From CAWGYQ01 sp963817395 (GTDB lineage Bacteria; Acidobacteriota; Vicinamibacteria; Vicinamibacterales; CAVPJW01): a DNA stretch of 64,000 bases. Position numbers and translations under genes: made by a program. Below are positions 1 to 9,870 of the stretch, piece by piece. The notes beneath the pieces were generated by a model. The model was given only the letters and a program-made list of their open reading frames with translations, made no database searches and was not told the DNA's origin. The stretch is taken from assembly GCA_963817395.1 (NCBI GenBank), contig CAWFOC010000012.1, forward strand, positions 310,001-374,000, given 5' to 3'. Every line of letters starts with the position of its first letter. The first letter of the stretch is position 1.

Positions 1-547
1 CCAGCGCCAGACGCGGGCGCGGGTACCCGAAAACCGGCATCTCCCGGGCCGCCAGCGTAATGATCTCGGTGACACGCTCGAAGGTCAGTTCAGAGGGGAC
101 GGCCGCGAGCGGCACGTGAATCGTGGCAAGCACGACCCGAAGCTCGTCCGAGTGAAACATCATCGCGACACGGCGCACGTGGCACAGCTCGGCGAGCAGC
201 TCCGTGTGGCCGCGCCACGGCAGCCCCGCCAGCTGAAACGCTTTCTTGTTGATCGGCGCCGTCGCGACGGCCGCCACGCGTCCCGCACGGGCATCGGCAA
301 CGGCCCGAACGATGAAGGCGTGGGCGGCGAGCCCGGCCTCGGCGGAGAGGACCCCGGGTTCGAAACGATCGTCCGGGTCTGGTCCGTACACAATCGGTTC
401 GCACACGCCGCGCACTCGGAGGTCGGCAGCCGCCTTGGCCGCGATCTCTGGACCGATGCCGGCCGGATCGCCGGCGGTGATGGCCACGCGCGGCAAGTTC
501 GGCCGGGACGGGGTCACGAGCGGCTCGCGCACGAGTCGTTCGTGCAT
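1..547 (-). CDS. pdxA: 4-hydroxythreonine-4-phosphate dehydrogenase PdxA (3' end cut by window edge)
   Basis: This is the N-terminal 182 residues of PdxA, which oxidises 4-phosphohydroxy-L-threonine in the DXP-dependent vitamin B6 pathway. The start ATG at 547 is followed by the hallmark ITAGDPAGIGPE near residue 18 and by ATAPINKKAF near residue 90, where the metal and substrate are bound, then the GHTELLA segment. These motifs are PdxA-specific. The gene starts 34 nt inside the upstream ricT gene, so the two are probably translationally coupled. The C-terminal dimer part lies beyond the window. No frame break is seen. Confidence 0.9.
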   Translation of the reverse strand, partial: MHERLVREPLVTPSRPNLPRVAITAGDPAGIGPEIAAKAAADLRVRGVCEPIVYGPDPDDRFEPGVLSAEAGLAAHAFIVRAVADARAGRVAAVATAPINKKAFQLAGLPWRGHTELLAELCHVRRVAMMFHSDELRVVLATIHVPLAAVPSELTFERVTEIITLAAREMPVFGYPRPRLAL

Positions 548-1308
548 TGACCGCAGCCACCCTCGACGCCGCACGCCCCGCAGCCAGTGGGGTTGTCACA
601 TCCGCCCTCGCCGGCGCAGCCTCCGTGCGTGACGCCCTTGCCGTTGGGCAGCTCGTAGCGCAGACAACATTTGAGTCGGCCGCACAACCCCGACAACCGA
701 GATGGGTTCAGGCTCAGGTCCTGCTGTTTGGCCATCTTGATGGAGATGGGCTCGAAGCTCTGCAGCCAGGTCGTGCAACACAACGGGCGTCCGCACGACC
801 CATACCCGCCGAGGATCTTCGCCTCGTCGCGCACGCCGATCTGCCGCATCTCGATGCGGGTCCTGAATTCCGTGGCGAGCTCACGAACCAGCTCGCGAAA
901 ATCGACCCGGCTCTCTGCCGTGAAATAGAAGATCAGTCGTGAACCGTCGAAGAGCTGTTCCACGCGCGCGAGCTTCATCGGCAGACCTCGCTCGCGAATC
1001 TTCATCAACGCCACCCGCCTGGCCTCTTCCTCACGGTGACGGTGTTTCAGCCGGCTGACGATGTCCTCAGCGGTCGCACGGCGGATGACCCGATCGGGCG
1101 AGTCGGAGGGCAGCTGCCGTTTCGACTCGAGCGCGGGCGGCATGCTCACGACTTCGCCCACGGCCGGGCCGGCCTCGGTGCGAACCACCATCTGATCGCC
1201 GCGTGTGGGAGTGGATGCCGGATCGAGATCGCCCAGCAGAAAGGAATGGGCGCGACCGATCGGACTGAACCTGATGGAGACGAAGCGAGCGCGATCCTCG
1301 GAGGTCAC
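514..1308 (-). CDS. ricT: RicT/YaaT-like PSP1-domain regulatory protein
   Basis: 264 residues. The PSP1 C-terminal domain lies roughly at residues 60-215 and carries the cysteine-rich signature GYGSCGRPLCC followed by LCGRLKCCLRYE. In the Ric (YaaT/YlbF/YmcA) complex of Bacillus such cysteines bind Fe-S clusters. An extra Cys/Gly-rich tail (residues 230-264, eight or more Cys) is unusual and could bind a further metal. The gene follows holB with a 36-nt gap, the same holB-yaaT adjacency as in Firmicutes. Function in Gram-negatives is not firmly known; RNA processing control is the family precedent. Confidence 0.85.
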   Translation of the reverse strand: MTSEDRARFVSIRFSPIGRAHSFLLGDLDPASTPTRGDQMVVRTEAGPAVGEVVSMPPALESKRQLPSDSPDRVIRRATAEDIVSRLKHRHREEEARRVALMKIRERGLPMKLARVEQLFDGSRLIFYFTAESRVDFRELVRELATEFRTRIEMRQIGVRDEAKILGGYGSCGRPLCCTTWLQSFEPISIKMAKQQDLSLNPSRLSGLCGRLKCCLRYELPNGKGVTHGGCAGEGGCDNPTGCGACGVEGGCGQCTNDSCASRS

Positions 1309-1344
1309 GTCGCACCTCTATGACCGCCCCTGACGCGCTGCGCG

Positions 1345-2364
1345 TTAGATCTGGAGCACGAGCCAGTCGGCGACGAGCTTCGGACTGGCATGGCGATCCA
1401 GCGCGCCGAGCGCGCGATCGACGGCCGTAAACGCACGAACCGCACGGGCACGGTCGAACGCCCGAGTCAGCGCGCCGAGCTCTGACTCGAGATCTGCGTT
1501 CGCCAGCATCCGGCGGTCCGCACGACTGTTGAGAACGGCGACATCCCGCAGCAGCGTGGCGACCATTCGCAGACAGCCCGCGAGCTGGTCTCGCGCCTCT
1601 GCCGGCGACTGGCCCGATTCCTTGGGCAACAGATCCTTGGCGAGCGCGAGCCGCTGCCGCTCGTCGCGCGCGCGCGCCGAAGCCTGGAGGATGTCGTGGG
1701 CTGCCGCCCGGCTGTTGGCGCGCCCCTCACGATGCACCTCGAGGGCCCGCGCCACACTGCCCTCACCGAGCGACGCGGCCTGACGCGCGTCCGCCGGTTT
1801 CAGACGGCATCGCGCAGTCAGCACGTGCTCGATCTCCGGCACGGCGAGCCGGGCGAATCTCAGTTGCGCGCAGCGCGACCGCACCGTGGGCAACAGCACG
1901 TCGGGCCGCGCCGTGACCAGGATGAAGACCGAGCTCGACGGCGGCTCCTCGAGCCTCTTGAGGAGCGCGCTTTGCGCATGATGTTCCAGCGTGTCGGCAT
2001 CATCGATGATGATCACCCGCTTGCGGCCTTCGAACGGACGATAGTCGGTGCGCTCGATGGCCTCGCGGACCGGTTCAACCTTGATGCTGCTTCCGTCACC
2101 GGGCGACACGATCAGGATATCGGGGTGCGTGTTGCGTGCGATACGGCGGCACGCGGTGCACTGGCCGCAGCCATCCACCTCGTGCGGGCCGCTGCGGATC
2201 GGCGTGATGCAGTTGAGCGCCTCGGCCACGGCCACCGCGGTCGTCCGTTTACCAATGCCGTCGAGGCCGCTGAAGAGCAGGCTTGGGGGCAGGCTCGATC
2301 CGGCAATCGCCCGCGCCAGCAGTGTGGTGACGCGCGAGTGGCCGGCGAGATCCTTGAAGGGCAT
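1345..2364 (-). CDS. holB: DNA polymerase III subunit delta' (clamp-loader)
   Basis: 339 residues from an ATG at 2364 (MPFKDLAGH). An open frame extends further upstream but that part has no homology-like pattern and runs into the PBP gene. AAA+ features in order: a degenerate Walker A, GLDGIGKRT (residues ~31-39), a four-Cys zinc module (CGQCTACRR with an upstream Cys) at residues ~60-80, a DDADTLEHHAQSALLKRLEEP Walker B/sensor region, and TVRSRC as the SRC motif. It is part of the clamp loader that places the beta clamp on DNA. The modified P-loop is normal for delta', which does not hydrolyse ATP. Confidence 0.92.
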   Translation of the reverse strand: MPFKDLAGHSRVTTLLARAIAGSSLPPSLLFSGLDGIGKRTTAVAVAEALNCITPIRSGPHEVDGCGQCTACRRIARNTHPDILIVSPGDGSSIKVEPVREAIERTDYRPFEGRKRVIIIDDADTLEHHAQSALLKRLEEPPSSSVFILVTARPDVLLPTVRSRCAQLRFARLAVPEIEHVLTARCRLKPADARQAASLGEGSVARALEVHREGRANSRAAAHDILQASARARDERQRLALAKDLLPKESGQSPAEARDQLAGCLRMVATLLRDVAVLNSRADRRMLANADLESELGALTRAFDRARAVRAFTAVDRALGALDRHASPKLVADWLVLQI

Positions 2365-2422
2365 GTTCCGGGGAACCGACGAAATCCTACCACACGCCCG
2401 CGTGGCGGCCCGACACCGGAGA

Positions 2423-4775
2423 TTATCGCGGCTTGCGAGGCGTGGCCTCGTTGTCCTTGTCGGATCGACCGAAGACGCGCGACCAGAAGCCCCGTTTCTT
2501 CTTCGCCGGCTCTGGCGGGGCCTCTGCGACCGTGGCTTCGGGACGAACGGGTTCGACGACGGGTGGCGGTGCGGAGACCGTCGGAAGCGCCGCCTGATCG
2601 ACCGGGACGGGCGGCGTTTCTCTGGCACCGAAGAGCCCGGCGACCTTGTCGACCATCGAGCGGGCGTGCAGGTCGCACCGCTCGGTCGGCTCGGTGCCGT
2701 TGGCGAAGTAGTCGGTATAGACGATCGACCGCCGCTCGAACTGTCCGTTCCGGACGAGCTCGACGTCGTAGCAGCCGTCGCTTGGCAGCCGGCCGGTCAT
2801 GCGACACACATCGACGGCGACGATACCCGAGGGCGGCTCGAACCACACCGGCCGATCCTGCTTCGTCGCGAGCTTCATGAACTGGCCCCAGACGGGTACG
2901 GCGAGCTCGGCCGCATAGCCGTTGGGCAGGATCGTGCGCGGCTGATCGAATCCGATCCAGACGCCGGACAGCAGTCGCGGCGTGAATCCGACGAACCAGG
3001 CGTCGACAAAATCGTTGGTCGTTCCCGTCTTGCCGCCGGCCGGCTGCGTGAACCCCACGGCGCGGGCTCGATACGCCGTCCCGTGATTCACGACGTCGGC
3101 CAGCATCGTCGCCATCAGGAACGCCGTGATTTCGCTGATGACGCGCTCGGGAGGGTTCGTCGACTCGAAGAGCACGGTGCCGTCACGATCCTCGACTCGC
3201 CGAATCAGAACGGGTTTCCGGACGAACCCGCCGTTCGCGAACGCGGCAAACGCCGACGCCATCGCGTCGAGCGTCACTTCTCCGGAGCCGAGAGCGAGCG
3301 AGGGAACGCTCGGCACCGAGCCGACGCCCATCTTCTTGGCGTACTTGACGGTCTCGCCGATTCCGACCTGTTCGAGAAGCCGGACGGCCGCGCGGTTGCT
3401 GGAGGTCCTGAGCGCCGTGCGGAGCGTCATGGCATCCGCCTCGGAGTGCTCATCTTCGGGGACCCAGTCGCCCTGGAGCGTTTGAACCGGCTCGTCGAGG
3501 TGCTCGATGAGCGATGCCGGCGAATACCCAGCTTCGAGGGCCGCCGCGAAAACGAACGGCTTGAAGGCCGAGCCGGGCTGGCGCCGGGCCTGTGTCGCCC
3601 GATTGAAGTGGCTCTCGGCGAAGCTGCGCCCGCCGATCATCACGCGCACGTATCCCGTCTGCGGGTCGAGGGCGATGAACGCCGCCTGCAGCCTGTCGGC
3701 GGGATTGGCAACGCCACCGGGTGGTGTTGAGGTGCGCAGTGCCTTGTATTTCTGCCGCTTGGCCTCGATCTCACCCACGGCCTCCTCGAGCAGAGGCTCG
3801 GCCGCCTTCTGCAGGTCGATATCGATCGTGGTGAAAACCCGCAGCCCTCCCTCGGTACACGCGCTCCCATCCAAAGCGCTCGACGAGCTCGAGGCGAACC
3901 TGTTCCTTGAAGTACTGCCCGTAAGGCTCCTCGCTGCGCAGCGCGTCGCGCAGCTCGACGGGCTCGGCGCGAGCGGTCTTCCATTCCTCCTCGCCAATCG
4001 CGCCCGTGTCGCGCATGGCGTCGAGCACGACGTTGCGCCGGAGGGACGCCCGATCGAGGCTGACCGTGGGGGCGTAGGTTGACGGAGATTTCACGAGTCC
4101 GGCCAGCAGCGCCGCCTCGCCCAGATTGAGCTCGGACGCATGCTTGCCAAAGAAGCCACGGGCGGCGGCCTCGATTCCGTAGAGACCATCACCGAAGTAG
4201 GCCTTGTTCAGATACAGCTCGAGAATCTCATTCTTTTCATAGAGACGCTCGATGCGCGCCGCCAGAATTACTTCCTGAAGCTTGCGGTAGACGGTCTTGT
4301 CACGGCTCAGAAAGCTCTGGCGCGCCAGCTGCTGCGTAATCGTGCTGCCGCCCTGTGCGACGCGGCCTTCACGGACGTTGGCCAAGGCCGCCGCGACGAC
4401 ACGCACGAGGTCGATGCCACGATGATCGAAGAATCGCTGGTCTTCGATGGCCACGAACGCTCGAACGGTGAGCGGGGACACTTCAGACAGCGGCACTTCG
4501 ATCCGCTGTTCCTTGAAGATCGTGAAAACGGGACGGTCGGCGCCGTCGAACACGCTGGTCGCTTGCGCCATGTCACCCAGCCGGTGCATCGCGAAGCGAT
4601 CGGGCAGCCCGGAGCCCAGCTTGTGGATATACGAGGTGCTCCACGCGACGAGGCTCCACACCACCGCCGAGAGCGCAACCACCGAGGCGGCGAGCGCCAG
4701 CGGGTGTGACCGCTCAGATCCGCGACGCGAACGCCCGGTCCGGAACCGCGGCACGCGAAGGAGAAAGGTCGTCAC
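2423..4775 (-). CDS. mrcA: Bifunctional penicillin-binding protein 1A, frameshifted near 3855
   Basis: Class A PBP that polymerises lipid II and crosslinks peptidoglycan in the periplasm. GTG start at 4775, then a basic cytosolic stretch and one membrane anchor (residues ~27-47). The GT51 glycosyltransferase has the EDQRFFDHRGID catalytic motif and GGSTITQQLAR. The transpeptidase half has SAFK (SxxK), SSN and KTGT. The C-terminus is Pro/Ala-rich then strongly basic. The two halves are in different frames. They join cleanly as VY-EGGLRVFTT if one C of the minus-strand TACCGAG near 3855 is removed, and the total length is then a multiple of three. The gene is 30 nt downstream of pncB. A single-base sequencing insertion is the simplest explanation. 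Confidence 0.9.
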
Positions 4776-4805
4776 TGCTCCTCTTCATCATACAGGGTCC
4801 GTTGC

Positions 4806-6185
4806 TCAACGGCCCCTGTCCAGGAGACCGATCGTGGTCGAGCTGAGCGTGTCTTCCGTGAGCCGCTGCAGACGCTGGCTTCGCTCGACCGGCAACGGAA
4901 CGCGCGCGCCGATCTGACGGGTCGCCGCAGGAAGGCGGGCAATCGCCAGCCCGACAAGCCGCCCGGACCTCGTCGAGCGCCGGTGGGGCCGAGAGTCGCC
5001 GCCCGCCGCGCATCACCTGAGACAACAGGGGCGTCGATCCGGGCACGACGGGTTCGTCGTGCAGGGTGATGACGTCGCGCACGATCGCCCCGCCGGACTC
5101 GACGCGACACACCTGCTTGCGGCCCGGATAGGTCTGCTTGTCGACGCTGAGCTTCATCACTGGCGACTCGATCCCACGCCGCTCGACTTCTACGAGCTTG
5201 TAGACGCCACCGAGCGAGGGCGCATCGGCCGATGTCGTCAGCGACGCGCCCACGCCGAAACCGTCCACGGGAGCGCCGCTCTGAACCAGGCGTTGAATGC
5301 GGTGCTCATCCATGTCGCCGCTGACGAAAATCCTCGTCTCTGACAAGCCTGCGTTGTCGAGCATGCGGCGAACTTCGCGGCTCAGGGCGTCGATGTCGCC
5401 GCTGTCGAGCCGGACTGCCGGCGGACGGAAGCCTGCCGCCAGCATCTTCCGCGTGGCCTCGATCGTGTCGTAGGTGTCGAGCAACAGCGTGGCTCGATCT
5501 CCATAGAGTGCCGTGAACTCCTTGAACGCTTCCAGCTCGTCGGCGAAGGCCAGGACCCAGGAATGGGCCATCGTCCCGGAGACGGGCATGCCGTAGCGGA
5601 AGCCTGCCTCCACGTTCGACGTCGCCACGCATCCGCCGATGTAGCTGGCCCGCGATGCGGCGCGCGCGGCGTCAGTGCCGTGCGCGCGTCGGGCGCCGAA
5701 CTCCACGACCGACCGTCCGGCGGCAGCCTGAACGACACGGGCGGCCTTGCTCGCCACGGACGTCTGGAACGAAACCGTGGCCAGGAGCGCTGTCTCGACG
5801 AGCTGCGCTTCGGGCAGCGGAGCGGTGACGCGCAGAATCGGTTCCTGAGCGAAGACCGGAGTTCCCTCGGCCATCGCCCAGACGTCGCCGGTAAACCGGA
5901 AAGTTCGGCAGATACGTCGTCGAAAAAGGACGCCGGCGCGCCCTTGAGGGCGGGGGCCTGCCGCAGATACTCGATTTCGTCCCGCTGGAACCGCAGATGC
6001 TCGAGGTAGTCGAGCACATCGTCGAGACCCGCGGCGACGAGGTATGAACGGGAGTCGGGCAACTGTCGAACGAACAGCTCGAAACTGGCCGGCCCGGTGA
6101 GTCCGACGGCCAGGTGTCCGGCCATCATCGTCAGCTCGTAGAGGTCGGTTGAAAGCGCCGTCGTCGTCACCTGGTGAGTGTACAC
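4806..6185 (-). CDS. pncB: Nicotinate phosphoribosyltransferase, two compensating frame breaks
   Basis: NAPRTase of the Preiss-Handler NAD salvage route (nicotinate + PRPP + ATP to NaMN). GTG start at 6185 begins MYTHQ and then STDLYELTMM, the typical first helix. Conserved pieces follow: FTGDVWAMAEGTPVF, IGGCVATSN, the SGDIDAL and SGDMDEHRI phosphate-binding region, and GVGASLTTSADAPSLGGVYKLVE. Frame moves once near 5903 (a base missing or two extra) and again near 4949 (one extra G), after which the third frame ends in GLLDRGR with a stop at 4806. The total of 1380 nt is a multiple of three, so the two breaks compensate. Start is supported only by the N-terminal family match. Confidence 0.88.
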
Positions 6186-6404
6186 CGGTGCCCGATGAAC
6201 ACGGCCGGCGGCACGTTACTGCAGGTACCCCAGCGACTTGAGACGTTCGCGCTGGTCTGGGAGGGTGGACGAACACGCAGCGGCCGAGACGCCGAGCGCG
6301 ACACTCGGCCAGGCGGCGCAACTGTCACTGACGCTGCGCCGCCTGGGCTACGCTCATCGGACGACGACGGGGCGAGACAGGGAGACAGTGCTTCCTCAGG
6401 TAGT

Positions 6405-6481
<77 letters not shown>

Positions 6482-6540
6482 AACGGACCTGCGACTTCAA
6501 CTGGCTTCGAGCTCCCGGTGCGATCGCCGACCTTGGCCCT

Positions 6541-6615
6541 TGGTGGGCGGTACAGGACTCGAACCTGTGACGACCGGTGTGTAAGACCGGTGCTCTACCA
6601 CTGAGCTAACCGCCC
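6541..6615 (-). tRNA. tRNA-Val (TAC)
   Basis: 75-nt cloverleaf on the minus strand with encoded CCA. Acceptor stem GGGCGGT/ACCGCCC is perfect. Anticodon stem CCGGT/ACCGG holds loop CTTACAC with anticodon TAC. The D-arm GCTCAGTGGTAGAGC and T-arm AGGTTCGAGTCCT are canonical. It lies 59 nt upstream of tRNA-Asp. Confidence 0.97.
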
Positions 6616-6681
6616 GGCCCCTCGACAGCGCGGTCTGAAGGTCGCCGAACACCTCATTTTATGAGTCGAGTGGCCGGCGCG

Positions 6682-7206
6682 TCAATTCGACCACATCGTC
6701 TTCAGCGCGAGCAGCAGCACAACGGCGATCACGCCGGCAATCGCGCGCTGTTCGCGGTTGCCGATGGCACGGGCCACGCTGAAGCGACGTTCGGACGTAC
6801 TGCCCGCCGTTCGTCCGTTCCGGTAGCTCTCGTCCTCGGATCCAAACCGGCGAGTCAGCGCGGTTTCTTCACTTCGGATGGCGGCGCGCAAAGTCAGCCC
6901 GAGATAGACGACGATCAACAGCGCCGACCAGGCGTTCGCCGTCGCAATCGCGAGGCCGACACCCATCAGCGCGGATCCTGCGTACAGCGGATGCGCGAGA
7001 AATCGATACGGCCCCGACTGTGTCACCTCGCGCCCCTTGTCGAGATGACCCGCCGCCCAGATCCGGATCGTCTCTCCGACAGCGGCCACGGCGGTACCGA
7101 CAATCAGAGACCGCCAGGTCGGGCGCGCGAGGGCCAGCACGACCGCACCGAATGCGAACCCGAGCGGGACGCGCAGGCGCGCCACCTGGCGCGTCAGCTC
7201 AGACAT
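6682..7206 (-). CDS. Isoprenylcysteine carboxyl methyltransferase-like membrane protein
   Basis: 174 residues from ATG at 7206. The ICMT/phospholipid-methyltransferase (PEMT) fold is shown by several hydrophobic helices and the signature GPYRFLAHPLYAGSALMGVG, then a SEETALTRRFG stretch, matching the HPxY...E..L family pattern that forms the S-adenosylmethionine pocket. A final hydrophobic helix lies near the C-terminus (residues ~152-168). The start overlaps the end of waaC by 8 nt, so it is the last gene of the envelope operon. The bacterial substrate of this family is usually unknown. A lipid or an isoprenoid carrier is an inference from context. Confidence 0.75.
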   Translation of the reverse strand: MSELTRQVARLRVPLGFAFGAVVLALARPTWRSLIVGTAVAAVGETIRIWAAGHLDKGREVTQSGPYRFLAHPLYAGSALMGVGLAIATANAWSALLIVVYLGLTLRAAIRSEETALTRRFGSEDESYRNGRTAGSTSERRFSVARAIGNREQRAIAGVIAVVLLLALKTMWSN

Positions 7207-8263
7207 GGAGCTTTGCCGACTGCAGGCGGACCGACACCGCCGCCGCCACTTCCTCGACCGAGAGATCAGCCAGACACCAGTCGCGGGCCCGACACCGGCG
7301 CAGGTGATGACACTGGCACAGTTCGAACCTCGACACGGTGACGTCGTCGAGCCGCCACGGGCCATTTCGAATCGGGCTCGTCGGCCCGAAAAGCCCGATG
7401 AGCGGTGTGCCGACAGCCGCGGCGATGTGGAGGGGCCCTGTGTCGCCCGACACAAAAACCGCAGCGGCCGAGGTCAACGACACCAGATCAGCAAGAGAGG
7501 TGGGCGGCGCCACCTCCGCGGCTCCGGTCGACGAGTCTTCAATCTGCCGTGCCAGCGCTTCTTCGCCAGGCCCCCAGAGCACGAACGACGAAAGCCCGTG
7601 CCGCTCGCGGAGGAGCTGGGCCAGCAAGCCGAATCGTTCGCCTCCCCACCGCTTGTTCGGCCAGGCGGCACCGCCATTAATCAGGGCGAACGCGGTGTCG
7701 CCCCGCTGCTTCAGCCGCTCACGGACGACGCGCAACGTCGCCGATTCGCGCTTCTGCAGCGGAAATTCGACGCGGTCAGCGGGAATACCGAGGGCGGCCA
7801 CCAGACCCAGGTTCTTGAACACGACGTTGGCGCCACGCCGGCTGTGGGGCTCAATCGATTCGGTGTAGAACCACGAGGCCATCGGCTCGCGCAGTCGTGC
7901 GCGGCTGAATCCCACGACCCGCGCAGCCCCCGAGGCGCGGGCCAGGAGCGCCGACTTCACCAATCCCTGAAAATCGAGCGCCAGCTCGTAGTGGCGATCG
8001 CGCAACTCCCCTACGACGGCCGGCACCTCGCTCCAGCGGCGGCTCCGCTGGAGACGGCTCGACGCGTGGTCGTTGACGGACGAGCGGCCGATCACGATCC
8101 GGCGATCGATGATGGGCACGAGATCCAGGAACTCGGCATGGCGCGCATCGACCAGCCAGTCGATCTCGGCCTGCGGCCAGGCACGACGCATCGCCGCCGC
8201 GGCGGGAAGCGCGTGGACGATGTCGCCGAGCGATCCGAGTCGGACGATGAGAACGCGGTTCAC
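7199..8263 (-). CDS. waaC: Lipopolysaccharide heptosyltransferase I (GT9)
   Basis: 354 residues. GT9 family: N-terminal VRLGSLGDIVHALPA (acceptor and Kdo site), central NGGAAWPNKRWGGERF, and C-terminal SGDTGPLHIAAAVGTPLIGLFGPTSP (ADP-heptose binding). HepI transfers the first L-glycero-D-manno-heptose from ADP-heptose to Kdo2-lipid A on the inner face of the inner membrane. A Cys-rich patch near the C-terminus (CQCHHLRRC...C) is seen in several GT9 enzymes. It lies 7 nt downstream of rfaE2, which makes its donor. No frame break. Confidence 0.92.
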   Translation of the reverse strand: MNRVLIVRLGSLGDIVHALPAAAAMRRAWPQAEIDWLVDARHAEFLDLVPIIDRRIVIGRSSVNDHASSRLQRSRRWSEVPAVVGELRDRHYELALDFQGLVKSALLARASGAARVVGFSRARLREPMASWFYTESIEPHSRRGANVVFKNLGLVAALGIPADRVEFPLQKRESATLRVVRERLKQRGDTAFALINGGAAWPNKRWGGERFGLLAQLLRERHGLSSFVLWGPGEEALARQIEDSSTGAAEVAPPTSLADLVSLTSAAAVFVSGDTGPLHIAAAVGTPLIGLFGPTSPIRNGPWRLDDVTVSRFELCQCHHLRRCRARDWCLADLSVEEVAAAVSVRLQSAKLHV

Positions 8264-8270
8264 AGTCGAG

Positions 8271-8738
8271 TTAGCGTCGAAGTCGCGAGAGCAGCGCGCT
8301 CGTGGAGTGCCGCTTCGGATCCCCCACGATAGCGATCCGGCCGCCGTATGCCAAGACCGTCTCGCGCTCGGGGACCGAATCGGCCGTGTAGTCGGTACCC
8401 TTGCAGTGGACGTCCGGACGCAGCCGTTCGATGAGGCGGGTGACGCTCGGTTCGGAAAATATCGTCACGTAGTCGACGCCGCGAAGCGCGGCGACGATCT
8501 CCGCGCGGTCGGCTGCCGGCAGCACGGGTCTCTCTTCGCCCTTCAACGCCGCCACCGATTGATCGGCGTTGATGGCAACGATCAGGCGATCGGCCTCGGC
8601 CGCGGCACCCTGGAGATAGCGGATGTGTCCGACGTGCAGCAGATCGAAGCAGCCGTTGGCGAGCGCCACCGTACGACCGCCAGCGCGGTCGGCGCGAATC
8701 AGCTGCTCGAGCTCGTCCAGGTCGACCACGCGTCCCAT
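8271..8738 (-). CDS. rfaE2: D-glycero-beta-D-manno-heptose 1-phosphate adenylyltransferase
   Basis: 155 residues from ATG at 8738; an in-frame upstream extension overlaps rfaE1 and is not needed. It is a nucleotidyltransferase with ANGCFDLLHVGH (HxGH ATP motif) near residue 28, KGTDYTAD, and a final HSTSALLSRLR in place of the usual ISTS motif. It activates heptose-1-phosphate to ADP-heptose. Here the enzyme is separate from the kinase, unlike the fused HldE of E. coli. The gene follows rfaE1 by 16 nt and precedes waaC, the enzyme that uses its product. Confidence 0.92.
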   Translation of the reverse strand: MGRVVDLDELEQLIRADRAGGRTVALANGCFDLLHVGHIRYLQGAAAEADRLIVAINADQSVAALKGEERPVLPAADRAEIVAALRGVDYVTIFSEPSVTRLIERLRPDVHCKGTDYTADSVPERETVLAYGGRIAIVGDPKRHSTSALLSRLRR

Positions 8739-8754
8739 GACGGCAGATTCACTC

Positions 8755-9870
8755 TCATGCGCGGCGTCCCTGTTGCGGCCCCTCTTGCGCCCACGACTCC
8801 CGCGGAGCGGCATGATCACTGGAGACGGCTCGGCTCAGTTCGTCGGCGCCGACGGTCGCGGTCCCGCGCTTCATCACGACCAGCCCGCCGGCGTAGTTCG
8901 CAAGGCGTGACGCCTCGTAGAAGGAGGCGCCCGACGCGAGCGCCAGCGCCAGTGTGGCAATCACCGTGTCGCCCGCTCCCGTCACGTCGGTCACCTGATC
9001 GCTCCCGAAGATGGGAAGGTGCACGGTGGGCCGCCCTGGTTCGAAGAGCGCCATCCCGCGGCTGCCCCGTGTCACGAGCACGGCCTCCATGCGCGTCCGC
9101 CGCAACACCGTGCGCCCGGCGCGCTCGAGCACTACGGCATCGTCGCCGATGCGCACGCCCAGCATCTGCTCGACCTCCGACTCGTTGGGTGTGCCCGCCG
9201 TCAGGCCGCGGTAGCGCAACAACGCGTACCGCGAATCGATCAGCACGGGCACTCGGCGCCGGCGCCGCCGGGCGCGGGCATTTTTCACGATCCGCGCCAC
9301 GAGCGCCGGGGTGACCAGACTCGAGCCGTAATCCGATATCAGCACCGCGTCGCAATTCGACAAGGCCTGATCGACCCGCTCGATCAGTCTGCGGCGTGTC
9401 GGAGCATCGATGCGGAAATGATTCTGGCGGTCGATGCGGACGACCTGCTGCTTGGCCGAGTGAATGCCGCCGGCGAGGATGCGGGTCTTCACCGGGGTCC
9501 GGTAGCCCACCACCTTCACCAGGCCGCGTCGGTCGATGCCCGGGCTGAGACTGTTGAGCAGCCGGCGGTCCTGATCGTCCTGCCGGCCCCCGCTCACCAG
9601 ACCGACGAGGGTGACGTGGCCGCCGAGCGCCGCGGCGTTGCTGGCGGCATTCCCCGCCCCACCGGCGACGATCTCCGTCGAGTCGTAGTTCAGGATGAGA
9701 ACCGGCGCCTCACGCGAGACTCGCGCGACCTGGCCGTAGATGAACTCGTCCGCCATCAGGTCGCCGACCACGGCGAGACGGCGGGAAGAGAAACTGTCGA
9801 TGAGCCCGAGGAGTCGAGCCGCGCGCTCGCTTTCGCCCGGCAATGGATGGACCGACCGCGCAAGCTTCAC
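8755..9870 (-). CDS. rfaE1: D-glycero-beta-D-manno-heptose-7-phosphate kinase
   Basis: 371 residues from a GTG at 9870 that overlaps the gmhB stop as GTGA. PfkB-family kinase: GGAGNAASNAAALG near the N-terminus and DVTGAGDTVIATLALALASG near the C-terminus (ATP binding, catalytic Asp). It phosphorylates heptose-7-phosphate to the 1,7-bisphosphate that GmhB then dephosphorylates. A short basic tail of about 20 residues after the kinase fold is lineage-specific. The stop-start overlap indicates translational coupling to gmhB. Confidence 0.92.
   Translation of the reverse strand: MKLARSVHPLPGESERAARLLGLIDSFSSRRLAVVGDLMADEFIYGQVARVSREAPVLILNYDSTEIVAGGAGNAASNAAALGGHVTLVGLVSGGRQDDQDRRLLNSLSPGIDRRGLVKVVGYRTPVKTRILAGGIHSAKQQVVRIDRQNHFRIDAPTRRRLIERVDQALSNCDAVLISDYGSSLVTPALVARIVKNARARRRRRRVPVLIDSRYALLRYRGLTAGTPNESEVEQMLGVRIGDDAVVLERAGRTVLRRTRMEAVLVTRGSRGMALFEPGRPTVHLPIFGSDQVTDVTGAGDTVIATLALALASGASFYEASRLANYAGGLVVMKRGTATVGADELSRAVSSDHAAPRESWAQEGPQQGRRA

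Noticed and set aside
90..599. Long open frames on both strands over pdxA and most other genes
   Set aside because: Arg/Ala/Pro-rich shadow frames caused by high GC; no domain patterns.
6186..6404. Minus-strand tail reading RERLKSLGYLQ, like the end of a sulfatase or TPR protein
   Set aside because: No upstream coding sequence of that family is present in any frame; too short to support a gene.
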